The translations under genes and the position numbers were made by a program. The notes beneath the pieces were generated by a model. It did no database searches. It was not told the DNA's origin and saw nothing but the letters and a program-made list of their open reading frames with translations. From Vanilla planifolia (taxonomy: Eukaryota; Streptophyta; Magnoliopsida; Asparagales; Orchidaceae), in contig JAIUJO010000292.1 of assembly GCA_023846275.1 (NCBI GenBank), positions 186,001 to 250,000 of the forward strand: DNA of 64,000 nt. Direction: 5' to 3'. Below are positions 37,311 to 50,200 of this stretch, one piece after another (the stretch's first letter is position 1; each line of letters opens with the position of its first letter).

Positions 37311-39284
37311 TAAGGTTTTTTTTACTATAACAATTAATATTTTACCTATTAAGAAAACTTTTTCCCAAAATGGTAAGGCTTATGTTGTGCGGAGAAAACT
37401 ACTATATTACATAAAGATTCCAAATCTATATCATACTTTTTTAAAAGGTTGTGTGATGCATATTATGAGCAACTAATGTTTAAAATAGCATACTAGGCTA
37501 AAATAGAAGTCAATGAAAGAGAATATTTAAAACAATTTTGAATATGTTAAGTCTACAAAAAAAAATTTCTAATGTAATTAGGTTAAGTATTTGACTTTTA
37601 TTTATTTTTTGTACTATAATATTTGTTAATATGGCACAGAGTTGACACCTTATATATTATTATATAATATATCATGCTATTATCATTATAGTGATTTTAA
37701 CAAATTAACAATACCCTTCTTGATATAGATATGATTTTAGAAACTATTAAGAAGATCTACTTAAAGAAATAATGAATTAATAAAGAAAAGGTTCACTTCG
37801 TGGATGTTTTGATAAGAAAATAAAGAAAGTGTTTTGTTAGGAGGAGGATAATGCAATGTTAAAGGTAAGTTTAGTAAAATGCATCACATCATTTGGAAAA
37901 TGAGGATAATTAAAGACAAGGAATTTTGTGCCTTTATACGTTATTGAAATAAATTGTTATAATACTTACAAGATAGTTTTATCATTATCTTTAGGCAAGG
38001 AATATATTATATTTTATTCTTTTTGTTTTAATAAAAAATCTTGCTAATACCTCTTATGTATTTAAACATGATAAAACTAGCTTGATAGTTCATCCATTAT
38101 TATTTCATGAGGAAACACACAAAATTAGCAAAGTAGGAGAGCATCCATGGTTCATAACATGGAATTTAGGAAAACAAAGATGGAGAGCATCCAATGTTGA
38201 ATGTACAATGGACAAGTTATACTAACTAGTAGTTATAAGGGAAGTAGAGGAAGGGTTTGTTTGGAGGCATCCCAATATTTTTTGAATTTCAATTTTTAAA
38301 TTCTTATATGAAGAGAAGTTGGAGAAATATTTAATAGACTTCAAGAGTTTTTTAACATTTTTTGAATAAATTTAAATAGATTTAAAATTCATTATGAATG
38401 TGATTAAATGAAATTTCTTTATGCATATTTTTTAATAATATCATAAAAACTATTATTCGAAGCAACTAATATTATAGATAAGAAGTCAAATATGGTAGAA
38501 TAAATGAAAATGAACCCTAAATAAGAATTGTTTTTCAAATTGAAATGGATATCTCATTAAAAAATTTTAAAAAAAAACTTTTAAAAATGATCTTAAGTTA
38601 GTTCTAAGCGAATTTTTAAGGAAAAATTATAAAAGAGCATAATTATTTTTTAAATATATGAATTATTTATATAAATAAATAACACTTGGAATATCTTATT
38701 TAGAATTTGCTAAAAAAGTTTAGATTTCCTTTGCAATAGAATTCAGAAGAAAATGTAACCTTGATAATGTTTTGGCCACATTGGATACCTAATAAAATAA
38801 AAAAGTTTTTACATGAGGGGAATTCTGACAGGTAAGAAACTAATAACAAAGATATTATAGTTGGGATTGAATCATAAAATAGTGGTAAAGTCTAGGAAAA
38901 GGGAGACAAATTAGATAATTTTGAAAGAGCTTTAAGGAAGGAGAAGAAAGAAGTTTTAAGAAGTGATTATATGATGCTTTCTTGGTGAAGAAAGGTTAGT
39001 CACCACTTGAAGGTAGATTTATTTTTCTAAGAAAATTAGTAATGATCCAAGTCAATACGTATGACACACAAGAAATTTAATATTCTTAACAATAATTTCA
39101 CTAGTCCTAAGAAGAATTTTGGAATGGTAAAGCATTTAGGTAGATGAAACATTATTACAAGTGGGTAGCAAATGGTCCCAGAAAAGGATAGAATGGTCCA
39201 AAAGTGTTGCAGTACGGAGACCATCACTATCAAATGATAGTCAATAGTTTGATGATAATTTCATGGAGTATTTGTTGGTTTAAT
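37311..39284. other. Unassigned region
   Basis: AT-rich with a denser patch near 38830-39240. No family could be named on either strand; the 65-codon minus-strand frame at 39036-39233 has no motif. Confidence 0.35.
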
Positions 39285-40765
39285 ATATTATATTATTTAG
39301 CCCTAGTCATGATACTTGGTTTGATGATGACAAATACTAAAACATACTAATGAATTTGTTAAAGAGAATTTGTGAATTTTAGAAAATAGATGCTTGTGTT
39401 CATAGGAGAAGTTAAAAAAGAAGAGTTTTGCTTTGAATTTAACTAAGAAATTTATTTTTAATTTAATTTTTGTTAATTTAATTTTATTCTGATTAGATAT
39501 TAACCTTGATTGAAATCACTCATGTAAGGTACAAAAGTTTGTCTTATTTAGATGAATCACCTTAAACAAGTATTAGGATTCTGAAATCTTGATCTTATCT
39601 TTAGCATCAAAGAGTCATTTTTTCTTATCATACCATTGAAATTTCACTTTCCAAAACCTGGTATAAAAATGTATTTCAATTATAAAAACTAATTTATAAA
39701 GAATAATACATAATTAAAAATAGAAAAAAATATATTACTAAAAAGAGAAAAAATTCTCAATTAGGGCACAGTGCTTGAACATTGCTAATATTGTTTATCA
39801 TGTCGATAAAATAGCTCTTGAATTTGTCGAAGAATTTTGATTCATTCACAAGTCAAGAAACCAAAGATAACTTACATAGTAAAGGGTATAAAAACACAAA
39901 AAAATGCAAAATATGCCATTTATGAAAGCTCTAATAAATCCATAATAATCTATCATTTATTCAATGTATAAAGAAACCTATATCTATTTCACACGTTTGT
40001 TCTAAAAATTGTGTAAGTGTTTTTGCGATCCAATCACACAATTATGTAGTAGAATAATTCTAATTTCACCACTTTTAAAAACATCTTTTTTAATCCTCTG
40101 TCCAATCACATAAATTTGAGATCAGATAGTCCATATTTTATCTACGTGTAAGAGCTAAATCTAATAGTCAAATCATGATTTAGATTTGGTGGCTCAAATC
40201 AATTCCTAATTTCTAAATCATGCTTTTAATCTTATCCATCCAATTCAGAAGTTTTCATAATGAAATGGTCTAAGAACCTTCTGATCGTGTGGCTCCTATG
40301 TAGTGAGCCTTTTAGTTGTTTAGATTTTTATAATTTATTAATTAAACCTATGGTAGATTTTTAATTTTAATAGTAATGAGTAGGTGGTTATTTTGCAAAG
40401 TACTTCTAGTCATTAAAAATGCTTATAAATAAGTGAATTCTTAAGCAAGATAGACTAACAACATTTTTACGAAATCTAAATAAAACTTTTCAGGCCATGT
40501 TATTCGAACGTTTAGTTGTCGATGCTCATTCACATTTTCTTATGGAGCATGCTTCAATCATCAAACTAATAATCTCCACTTTCTCTTCAAATATGGTAAG
40601 TTCTCTATTTTCTTTAATTTTAATTTATTTTATTAAAATACTTAGTTTTTAATAAGCTTTCATCAAGCATAAGATTTTTTTATTAATTTATATTTTGTGT
40701 CATTCAATTATTTTATTTTATCGCAAAGTTTATTATTTTTTAGATCGTAGTGGTTTTTTTATTTT
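39285..40765 (+). repeat. LTR-like block, copy 2
   Basis: Homologous to 6770-8560. Landmarks are catgatacttggtttgatga near 39310, 'cttgatcttatctt' near 39590, 'gagctaaatctaatagtca' near 40150, 'gatcgtgtggctcct' near 40282, a TATA-like ataaataag near 40425 and a T-rich tail. The 'tttgatgatgacaaa' phrase near its left end is common near the LTR start of plant copia elements. No gag or pol follows on the plus strand, so it is either solo or truncated. Confidence 0.5.
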
Positions 40766-41229
40766 TTTTGTATGAGGATTTAGCTCTTTTGGAAAAACGC
40801 TTAAATGAATAAGAATAGTATCTCAATTACAGCTAAATTTGTCGGACTAAAACTTTTTTGTGATATCAAATAAAATTATTATATAGATTAATTAACTTCA
40901 ACTAAAATAATATGTATACATATATGTATGTATGTTGCACAAACAGGACTTGAAAAATTAAGTTTAGAAAACACAAATAAAACAAACAAATAAATAAAAA
41001 TAGTTAAAGAAAATGTAAAACTTTAAGTTTTAGTAAGGATCGTACAAACAAATAAGTTATATATGAAATAATGATTGGTGCTAAAGCATAATATTTCATA
41101 ACCACATTCCATTATAACAGATTTTATGGCATCCATTTCATAAGATAACTTAAATAATAATTTTTTTAAATAATTAGAAGAATTAAATAAATACTTTTGA
41201 ATTAAACTATCAATCATTCATGCAAAGAG
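40766..41229. other. Spacer between two LTR-like blocks
   Basis: Contains no recognisable element. A 64-codon minus-strand frame at 41023-41217 is probably chance. Confidence 0.35.
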
Positions 41230-41770
41230 GGACTAAAATGTGTGACCATTTTACATTACCATACTCAAAATTATTGGTGTGATTTTATCATCTAATCCTG
41301 CAATCATGTAATCAAACGATCATAATGACATTAGACTTTTAAAAATAGCAATTAGATTGGTTGTTCGATAATGTAATTTCATAATTGAACACTTCTTATT
41401 TTTTCCATTCATAAGAGCCAAATCTTGTCATTATATCATAATTTAGATCTACTTGTCAATGCTTGCTTAATCCAAGCCATCTGATCATGTTTCTTTCATG
41501 ATCAAACAATGTAGGAGCCTTTAGATCTATTGGTTCTTGTGTAATCGCTATTTTAGACATTATTTCAAGACATTAGGATTTTCATCATTTAAAATACTTG
41601 TTGATCGTTCAACATTTTTAAGTATAAAGTTTTGTTTGTCTTAATTTTTTATTTTGTGTTACTAAATTATTTTATTTATTTTTCAAGTTTGTCAGCATGT
41701 GAGGCAAGAGTAGTAAATTTCTATTATTTTGTTATTGTAAGGTTTTAATTTATCTATCAATTGGCAAAAG
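41230..41770 (+). repeat. LTR-like block, copy 3 (partial)
   Basis: Matches the middle and right part of copy 2 (about 40040-40740): 'aagagccaaatcttgtcatta', 'gatcatg-ttctttc', 'gtaggagcctttagatcta', 'cattaggattttcatcatt' and 'tattttgtgttactaaatta'. The left part with the TTTGATGATGACAAA phrase is missing. It ends about 100 bp before the first LINE copy. Confidence 0.45.
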
Positions 41771-41879
41771 AGTTATATTAGTTAAATTGTTTTTTGTTAT
41801 ATCTTTTTCGTTAAATTGGTTTGAAATCACTCATATAGTGTACATATGTGAGTGAGTGCTTCTTTCATTTCCTAAAAAT

Positions 41880-42260
41880 GGGTACTTTGTTACTATGAAA
41901 GAGGTGGACGTCTTCAAAAGGTGCACCCCACTGGTACTCGAATTTTTCCTTTAGTGCAAATATTAGCCAAGATCCTAAACCTTTTCTCCAAAGTTATTTT
42001 TATAGAACTTTATTGACTACATTCCTATGGATAATAAAAAGTTCACTTGGCATAAAAACTAGAAGTCTTTGGCTAGCTGTTTGGTGATGATCTTGTTGGA
42101 TGTGGTACAAGCCTGGTTCTAACATGTATGCATCTATGAAATGGGGGGTGCAACATGAAGTTTTTGTAATATATGGTGATTAATAAGAATGCATGTTTAT
42201 CAAATGTGTGCATCATTTGAAGTTATCTAAATGGAAACAAAGAGGATGTGTAATTCATCG
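41880..42260 (+). pseudogene. DUF4283-like piece of LINE ORF1 (L0)
   Basis: Around 42070-42105 one frame gives LFGDDLVG, and the matching place in copy LC gives FGYLCGDDLVRYDPRYFQ. The 'LVG-GDRL' phrase followed by a short helix is what DUF4283 N-terminal parts of plant LINE ORF1 proteins look like. The assignment rests on that short phrase and on its position before the endonuclease. Frames are broken. Confidence 0.35.
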
Positions 42261-42834
42261 AGATCTTTGTGGCATAAATTCTTGGAGAGAATATAAGAAA
42301 TGATGCTTAATAATTAACTGGGCTATCAAATTTGAGGAGGGCTTATAGGCCAACGTTTATGATTATTTTTATGCTCAATGCTATTTTAACATGTCCAAGA
42401 AGGTATAGCATTGTCGGTGTTAAGAGATTTTCTTTACTTCAACGAAGCTAATTTAGAGTAGTTTACTTAAGTATGGTAAATTAGGGGCAAAGCTGTGTTG
42501 TTTAGCTATGTGAACTTCATTGGATGGCCTAAAAAATGCTTAAATTAACTATTATAGAGGCTATTGCATCTTCAATTACCTAGATTTGGTATTCTATTTT
42601 TAAGGAAGAAGTGGAAGTCTAAAACTGGAGAATGTCAAATGATAGATGGAAAAATTATTGAATGACAAGAAACACCAAATGATTCTACCTTTTCTTTGGA
42701 TGTAACTATTGTGGGTGTTGTTCTTGTATTTCAATGGTGCTTCTAATGGCATGTTTAGAATGGTTAAGAGTGATGTTGAAATTCATAGTTTGCCTATGTG
42801 CAAGATTTTTTCAACTAATTATATATGGCAATGT

Positions 42835-43510
42835 TAGCTGTTTGGAACATTTGAGTGATTAAAGTGGCAAAATCTCATTTCCATTTGCAATGCTTTGCAA
42901 AGGAGCTTGGAGTATTAACTTTTGCATTGTTAGAAACCTAAATGGAGAACTCTAATAGCCATGATGTGAATAGGAATTTGGACAAGAATTGGGATTACTT
43001 TGTCTAACCTTTCACTGTATTATATAGAGGCTTTGTGAAGCTATAAAGCTATTCAGTGGAAATTGAAATTATGAGTCATTCTCACAACTGGTTTCTATCC
43101 ATGTGAAATTTAATAGAAACAATTCTTGGTGGTTTATGTGTGTTGTTTGCATCAAAAGATTATATGATATGCAAGGTAGCTTAGGAAAAATTTAGAAAAT
43201 TTGTAATCCTGGTGGAGCATGATTTATTATAAGGGATTTCAATGTACTACTTGTGTAGAATAAGAAGGGGGAACAAATTCTATAGTGGTTAAGCTCAAAA
43301 TAAATTCTCTAATTTCTTGCATGATTTAAAGACTTTTCTAACTTTAGATGTATTGGGAATATTTTTACTTGTTGTAATAATTTGTTGAACAATGCTCACA
43401 TATTTGAAAGATTAAATAAACATTTCATGAATATTGATTGTATGTAGGCATTTCTAAGTATTATATTACACAACTTCCTTATATTAGCTTATACCACTGT
43501 TCTATAGTTA
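42835..43510 (+). pseudogene. LINE endonuclease remnant (L0)
   Basis: The AP-endonuclease-like domain nicks the target DNA. Visible in order: AVWNI near 42837 (family 'SWNVRGL'), ALLET near 42930 with DYFV near 42992, the GDFN box near 43226 (seen as IIRDFNVLLV, first Gly replaced), SNFLHDL near 43311, FERLNKHFMNID near 43410-43440 (family 'FERLDRALMN-DW') and QLPYISLYH near 43473-43500 (family 'LPRLLSDHCP'). Frames switch several times and stops are frequent, so it is inactive. Confidence 0.7.
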
Positions 43511-44259
43511 TTCAATTTAAATAATTATTTTTAAGCACAATTAAAAGGAGATAAAAATTCATTAATTTATGGTTTTTATTATCACATTCACCTAATATTG
43601 TGCAAGAAGCATTGAATAGAATTATTAGGCATAGCCTTATTGATAGATTGTACACTAAATTTAGCATAGCACTATAAGCTTTAAGAAAAATGGCGTGTAG
43701 CTAAACTTGGAAATATTCTTAGCAAGCCTTGCTAGTTTGACTAGGAGGTCTAGGAGCTTCAATGTAAGGTGTCAAACATTATCTTTTGGCACAACATATT
43801 GTCTCCATCCACAACACTACAACTTTATAGGAAGCTTGGTGGTGACAGAATGCCAAGCCCTGTTGTCCTAACCTAAGGCATCAAAACCTGCATTTCTTTT
43901 AGCAAGTGGCTACTTCTACAAATAGAAGAAATTATATACATCAACATAAAAAATATAATGGGGGATTAGTGGCTTCCCCAACTAAAATTAAAGAAATACT
44001 CATGTAGTCCTTTAGTAGGAAGTTGTGTAGTTTTGAGCAATATAGTCCCCCTACCTTTCCAACCTTTGAGAACTACTAATAGGAAGCAAGCTAAATGATA
44101 AGATTAAATTTTTTGCTATTTCTACAAAAAAAATTGTTTCCCCAAGTAGTGTTGGCATCTCAATAGAGCATGTGCATGGTTATTGAATATTACCCAGGTC
44201 CTTACTGTCACAACTATGAAAACTTTTTTGATGATAATGTATGGCCAAAAGATAGAAAA

Positions 44260-44880
44260 CAATGTTGGCTATTCTAATTCCTAAATCATAGGGTTCTTTT
44301 AAGCCTAAATAGTTTGGTGCCATCAGTCTTTCTAATATTATATGCAAAGTTTTAGCTAAACTTTTTGATTGAAGGTGGTTTTTTTGATATTGTTGTGAGA
44401 AAATAAATTTATTTTATTCCTTGTCATGTCATAGGAGATGACTACCTATATGAACTCATCTACTTCCAAAGAAAGGCTTATGGCACTAAAGTTGGACATG
44501 GATCAGGCATATAATAAGGTCAATTAGATATTTGTGTTTAATATGTTAAACCATCTATGATTTTTGAATATTCGGTGTGAAGTGGATGAGGCATATATCA
44601 CTATACCAAGATTTGAGATTATGTTGAATGGACATTTCGTGGATTGAAGCTACTAGGGCTCTTAGATTAGGGTGACCGTTGTCACAATACCTTTTTACAA
44701 TTATATAAGAAAATATCATTTGGTGTATTAAACATCAAGTGGATCTTGCCATCATTGTTGAGATCAAGATTGGCACTTCTTCACCTATGATTATTCAACT
44801 TATTTATGATTATGACATGTTGATCTACACACCTGCAACGTGTGCTACTGCATTGACCATTTAGGAGATTATGAACTAGT
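44260..44880 (+). pseudogene. LINE reverse transcriptase remnant (L0)
   Basis: Core RT motifs in order: a degenerate 'RPISLCN' block near 44320 (GAISLSNIICKVLAKL); MTTYMNSSTSKERLMALKLD then MDQAYNKVN from about 44441, the box holding the first catalytic aspartate; a TAG stop at 44525-44527 exactly where the family has tryptophan; FEIMLNGHFVD near 44615; LSQYLFT near 44683; and IYDYDMLIY near 44805-44830 where the family has YADD. The active-site box is altered (Y-D-Y-D). The enzyme would be dead even without the stops. Confidence 0.85.
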
Positions 44881-45229
44881 ACATACAAGACACTTACAAA
44901 GGGGACATTCATAAGAAATCTTGAGCATTGTTTAGCAAGGGAATAGATCATAAGAGTTGGAAGACAATAGTAGAAAAGTTAAATATAAACAAGACTTCTT
45001 AATTGAGATATAAAAGCATACTTATTTAAGCAACACAAATTTAGAAAATAAGGCCTCAAATTTCGTATTGATTGAGTTGAAAGTAGTACTTCATGATGGA
45101 GGATTAGGTCTTCGTTTGGTCTCTATGGGTTCATGTGTTGAAGTCCAAGTATTGTATGACAAAAAAAAATTCTATAAGCAACGTGGGGCTTTATATATAT
45201 GCGAGCTACTTTGTAGTGTGGTGGCTTGA

Positions 45230-45720
45230 ACAAGTGACAACATAGTTTGGCAAATTATTAAGGGTAAGAAAGTTTCATTCTTTTTTGATAGTGTACTTGG
45301 CTTTCTTTTTTATTCTTTTTCACCTAGAAATATCATTAGTGACATGAAACATCTAATTCAATCCATAGCACATGTTAAGCAACACGATGAATGGAACTAA
45401 GTTAAGATAAAAAATCTTTTTTCATCATCATTGGTGTTTTAGATTATACATTCCTCATAAGACAAATCAATTAATAGAGATGTATTGTATTTTAATGAAG
45501 GTGATGATAGGATGTTAGAATAAAAAATTATTTATAGCAACAAGTACATCAGGCATAGTTTCATAGTAGACGATCCTACATGGGTTTGGAAATTGAAGCA
45601 ACAACCTTGGGTGAGCATGTTTGGAAATTGAAGTTGCCACTCACTCCTAGAAGTGTACAAGAGGCATTGAGATGTAGGTGCTCTATCCATGGGGTTGTAC
45701 AATGGAAGAGGATGTGACAC
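45230..45720 (+). pseudogene. LINE post-RT and zf-RVT-like segment (L0)
   Basis: NIVWQIIKGKKVSFFFDSVL near 45240-45300 matches the 'W-IGDGKKVSFW-DNWLG' phrase found after the RT in plant LINEs. HVWKLKLPLTPRSV near 45618-45660 matches 'WIWKLKLPPKIKIFLW', the start of the zf-RVT domain. The zinc-binding cysteines further on are not clearly preserved. Confidence 0.6.
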
Positions 45721-46019
45721 ACTACTTTTAGGAATAATTACCAAGCTCATTATTGAAGGGACTAAAAGCATGGTTTTTAAATCCTTAGATGTGTTACTAA
45801 ATTAGATGGTAGTCAATATTTAGGTCGCAAGTCCATCATAAGAAAATAAATTTGTTGCTTTAATGTTATATCGTCTTTGGATAAAGAAACATTTATAAGC
45901 ACATGCGAGTAAGGTGCTTAGTTTGGATGTACTTCAAGTGAGTATACATTTTGCTATTGCTACTATTACTACATGTTCCCTTCTCTAATGCCACCTGGTA
46001 AGAGTTTTTGTGGCCCTTA

Positions 46020-46560
46020 AGGGCTATTTGTAAACTTTTATTGGACTCCTTTAATAAGGGGTTAAGCTCAAATGCAACATAGCTATGCAATACAATCATA
46101 ATGATGGAATTCGTATAGTTATGAGGATGGCTTGGGTTGGCTGATCACTATTGTTAGCAAAGTATTGATTTTAAGATCTACATATACCATGGAAAATATT
46201 GCTTTTCTTGATGCTATGAAGGTCCTTAGAACACTACTTCCTAATACTCATGTAGCAAAGACCAAATCAGACTCTACAATAGTTATTACTAATGTGAGCT
46301 GACTACTTAAGTCAATTTCATGTAGGAGAACCTACAAAAGTGCTTTTAATTTGTGAAGGGTATGCTACCCTTCAAACATTCCATGTATTGCATCAAAGAA
46401 ATTCTACTATCTATTGGGCTATGCATCATGCTCTTTTGTATGATTTTATGTGGGATTGGGGAATACCCCATCTTAAACTACTTCATTGTTGTCCTTTTAT
46501 TTTCTAATTCATGTATGAGCCATTGTAAGGAGGGAATATTGTAGGCTTTGACCATTTGTT
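46020..46560 (+). pseudogene. LINE RNase H remnant (L0)
   Basis: Plant L1 LINEs often end with an RNase H domain. Here the frame gives WTPLIRG near 46045, then IAFLDAMKVLRTLLPNTHVA at about 46200-46260 and KSDSTIVITNVS near 46264-46300. These match the family 'AEALALLEGLKLA' and 'ESDSKLVID-I' stretches, including the Glu/Asp region. The following DNA to about 46560 matches the 3' end of copy LA at 53220-53420. Confidence 0.65.
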
Positions 46561-47639
46561 TATCAAGGAACCCAAAGAGTTTTGCAAAGGAAGGTAGCGA
46601 TGTTGGAGACATATGAATTTGGTAAACAATGACATACGAATGGGTGGAAGGAATGGTTAGTGTGGGAAGAAGAGGAGAACTATGGTGGATGGAGTTGGTG
46701 GAACTGGAGCTTTGGCAAACTTTGGTTTTAACTAGTGATGATGATCACTAGAAGGTCAGTTTGGGCATTATGGTGTTTTCTTCTATTTTCAAAGAATTCT
46801 ACAATGGACCTAGAATTCATAATCCTCTAATTACGTAGGGAGGTGTGGTTGTCAATTATGGGAACTAAATCCTATAAGATTACAAAAAAGGCAAAGGGAA
46901 GCTTGGTGCAGTTATCTAATCATAGATGGCTAGTGTTGATATTTGGAAGCCAGTTAGTGATGGCTCAGTACAAAAATGCACCAGGATGAACATTCTAAAT
47001 TCTATGATTGTCATACAATTTCAGCTACATCAAACATTGGTAGTACAATTTAAGGAACTATAAGAAAGAATATAGAGCCATTAATGGAAGCAACACAGTT
47101 AAATTAGGCTTACTACATTGAGAATAAGTATGAGGATGATAAGGGTGCTTTTTGTAGGGCTGTACGGTGCATGAACAACAAGTTGCTTAGGGAATTAGGA
47201 AGGAAGAGAGGATGAAAAACTAAACTCACTGAATAGTGAAGTTTATTTGAATGAACACATTGAATTATGAATCCACTTGTAAGAGAAGTCTTTTTGTCTC
47301 TAAGGTGCTAAGTTGGGTGATTTATATGGTTAACATAAGATGCATGTGGAAATATTGGAGTGGCCTTAGAATACAATTCTCTCAATGGCAAACATGTATC
47401 ACTTAGCCCAATTAAGGTCAGCTTTGAAAAGGTTCTTACTCTATAGAGAATGAATATTATTAATTTTACATTAATGGGAGGTCCCCCATTAACTACTTAG
47501 ACAGACAAACAAATTTGGATGTTAAGTTGCTGCTATTAATGGATGCCTCATTCATAAATAATGGTGAAATAAATTTATTTAATGATGAATGTGAATGATG
47601 AATTTTTTACCATCAATTTGACTTATTGCATAGAGTGTA

Positions 47640-48263
47640 TAGCGGTCATTTGTCATTTGAATGGATAGCTAGAATACTACAGCATAGGTGAAGCCATTTG
47701 AGAGTATTTTGAGACATAGAGTTGATGGCTAGATGCTTTTATTTGCAATTTGAGTTGGCTACAAATAGAGATTATGTGTTGTTGGAAGGACCATAGTAGG
47801 TTGCTATTGTTATATTAGGGTTAGGCACATAAACACCTAATTTTAAACCTAATACTTCAATGACTATGTGTGCTCCAGTCTAAATTCATTTTTAGTACTC
47901 CCACTTATGTATTAAGAAATAAAAAATATATTATGCATTGCCAAAGCCATAAAGCATCTTATTTTGATTAATGGCTAGATGGTAGACATGCAAAGTCCAT
48001 TTTTTGCCAAGTGTGTGTTTTCATCAACCTCTAAAAAGTACTCAGTGAGAATATGTATTAGTGTCACCTTAATTCGATCTTTTAAGTGGTTTGAGTATTA
48101 TGGATTACCTACTATTTGGTTCATTTGTGGCGAGATTGGACATGCTTCTAGATCATGTAAACATAGTGAGTTAATACTCACTACTACAACCATTGAGAGT
48201 TCTTGTCGTTTAAATACAAGACCTCATCAAGATAAAAAAGAAGGTGATTATTTTTTAAGTTAG
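47640..48263 (+). pseudogene. LINE ORF1 remnant with zinc knuckle (LA)
   Basis: ORF1 binds the LINE RNA. The upstream part reads in pieces as MCAPVWIHF-type sequence (one stop where the family has Trp) and ALPKP, matching the DUF4283 'VPVWVRIPGLPLHFW' region. From 47979 a 94-codon frame is open and contains VRICISVTLIRSFKWFEYYG and then IWFICGEIGHASRSCKH at about 48112-48165. This matches the family 'ARVCVEIDL' stretch and CCHC knuckle, with the first cysteine replaced by tryptophan. The same region in LB keeps that cysteine. Confidence 0.7.
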
Positions 48264-50200
48264 TATAGAGAATCATGATGAGAAGACAAAAGGACTTGGA
48301 CCTTGGGTGTAATCCAACCAAGGAAAAGGAGACTAATTATATCAACATACTAGAGGAGGACTATAATATTAAAGATGAAAGTAGGATCTAGCAAAACTAT
48401 ATAAATATGAAAATATAATGCAAGTAATGTGAAGGGGCCTACACTAAGAAATATAAACACAATGAAGGTACTTTTGAGGACAAATAGGTATGAAAGAAAA
48501 AAATTCAAAGAGATGCTTAACATTTTACTAATTAAAAACATAGTTCATGATGCAACAAAGGAGTGAAGGAAGGTCCTATTGATTCCTTATATACGCAGTC
48601 ATGGAATTTGGAGAAGCATGTGGATTTCTCATTCAAGTTTAGTCCATTCATTATAGTGGGCCCTCTTGAAGTCTAGAAAAAGGGCAAAGGTACTGTGGAA
48701 TAATTTTTGTTAAGCTAATGAGAAGAAATCAATAAAGCAAAGGGGAACTTGTAGGTAATTTGGAAAATAAAAAAAGAAATGGTGGTTTCAAGGTAGGTGT
48801 ATATAAGACTAAGCAGAGCATTAAGTTAGTGGCTTCACTTCACCATGAAATTCAACAAATGACCATATGGTTATGCTATTGTGGAGATCTCTTTCAAAGT
48901 ACATTTTTGAATGAATATGGTTTTACCTTCATGTGTATAGAGGGTATTGTGCTTAGGGTATATAAGGAAAAAGAGGGCATTTTCATTGTATCATTGAATG
49001 TATAAAGCTTACATGTCATAGATTCTAGTATATTTGGCTACTTATATTTGGGCTATTTTGTTGGTTGAGGATCAGGACAAGGACAAATATGGCTATAGCT
49101 ATGAGAAGTGAGGAGGCAAGGTTCATTGTACAGTACCTATTATTGTTAACTACTTTACAAATTTCTTTATCATTTTTAATAGAGGTAGCCTTTAAACAAG
49201 TAATAAAGTGGAAGTTTTGTTCTTGGGGCTATGTTATATGAAGGAAGGTTTGAGGAACTGTAAGCTATTTTGGATCTTAACATATGTATTCGTCATAGTT
49301 GCTGCAGATATATCTATCAACATGGCTTACTACTATTATATAGATTATTATAATCACTTCTAGTATAATAACAACTCCAACATGCCATACATGGCACAGA
49401 AAATAAGTCATTAAAATGTTTATTATGCTTTAAAGAAACTTTTTTTTGCTTCAATCCACTACATCAAGTGCCAACTAAAAGTTATGGTCTAGTAGCTCTA
49501 ACAATTTGCTTCATATGGCACACTTTAAATTATTCAGAATGCTTTTACGGGAGTGAGGTCTTTCCTCAACTTGGACTCTTGGTTATCGAAGTCTATTAGG
49601 ATGTTATCACAGGTATTAGAATTAATAAGGCATAGATTCATCACTTCGCTACAAACATTTAGTAGTCATGCGAAATGGTAACAGAATAGTCTTATCTACT
49701 ATAGATGATCTGTAGGGTATGAAAGGAGATTGGTTTAGGAGGATCTCATCATGGTATGTTGAATCTATTATTGAGGAGATGCTACTTTATTTTTTTTAGC
49801 TACTATAGGTAGAACAATTTCAATCATACGTGCCTTTGTTATCAAAACATCTATTATTGGACACACTGAATTAGGAATGTTAGATCAACCACTTTTCTTT
49901 TGGAAGCACTATTGTGCAAGGTGCGAAGTAAAGTGCTTTTCAAAATGTTGTAACAAGATTGAGCACTAACATTTAACATCCCTTTTAGGTGTGGAATTGG
50001 GATGCATTGTAATAAGGTACAAGGATAGATGTAGCTATGAAGATAATGTAACTATGGGCACAAATAAGTAATTCAAAAGTTGTAGGTACATTCTTAGAAA
50101 ATGGAATATTAGGCTCTCAACCATGCTATATAGATCTAATCTAATTGTAAAAATGATCTAGATATAGCAATATTGGGCTATTGTCGTGGGTAGCTAGTAC
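48264..50200 (+). other. Unassigned interior of LINE LA
   Basis: About 1.9 kb between ORF1 and the endonuclease position. It matches LB 55000-57000 in order (for example 'aagtgccaactaaaagttatgg' near 49468 and its counterpart near 56035), so it belongs to the element. No domain could be named. The 81-codon frame at 48760-49005 lies here and has no recognisable motif. Confidence 0.5.

Larger units (their letters stand above)
41880..46590 (+). mobile_element. LINE (plant L1 type) copy L0, lacks complete 5' end
   Basis: Non-LTR retrotransposon that in its active form copies its RNA at a nicked target site. Domain order on the plus strand is a DUF4283-like piece (41880-42260), endonuclease (42835-43510), RT (44260-44880), post-RT segment and zf-RVT-like segment (45230-45720) and RNase H (46020-46560). 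This is the full ORF2 order of plant L1 LINEs, but with many stops. The 5' part matches copy LC at 58490 and not copies LA/LB. The 3' end runs into copy LA at about 46590 with no poly(A) tract. Confidence 0.8.
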
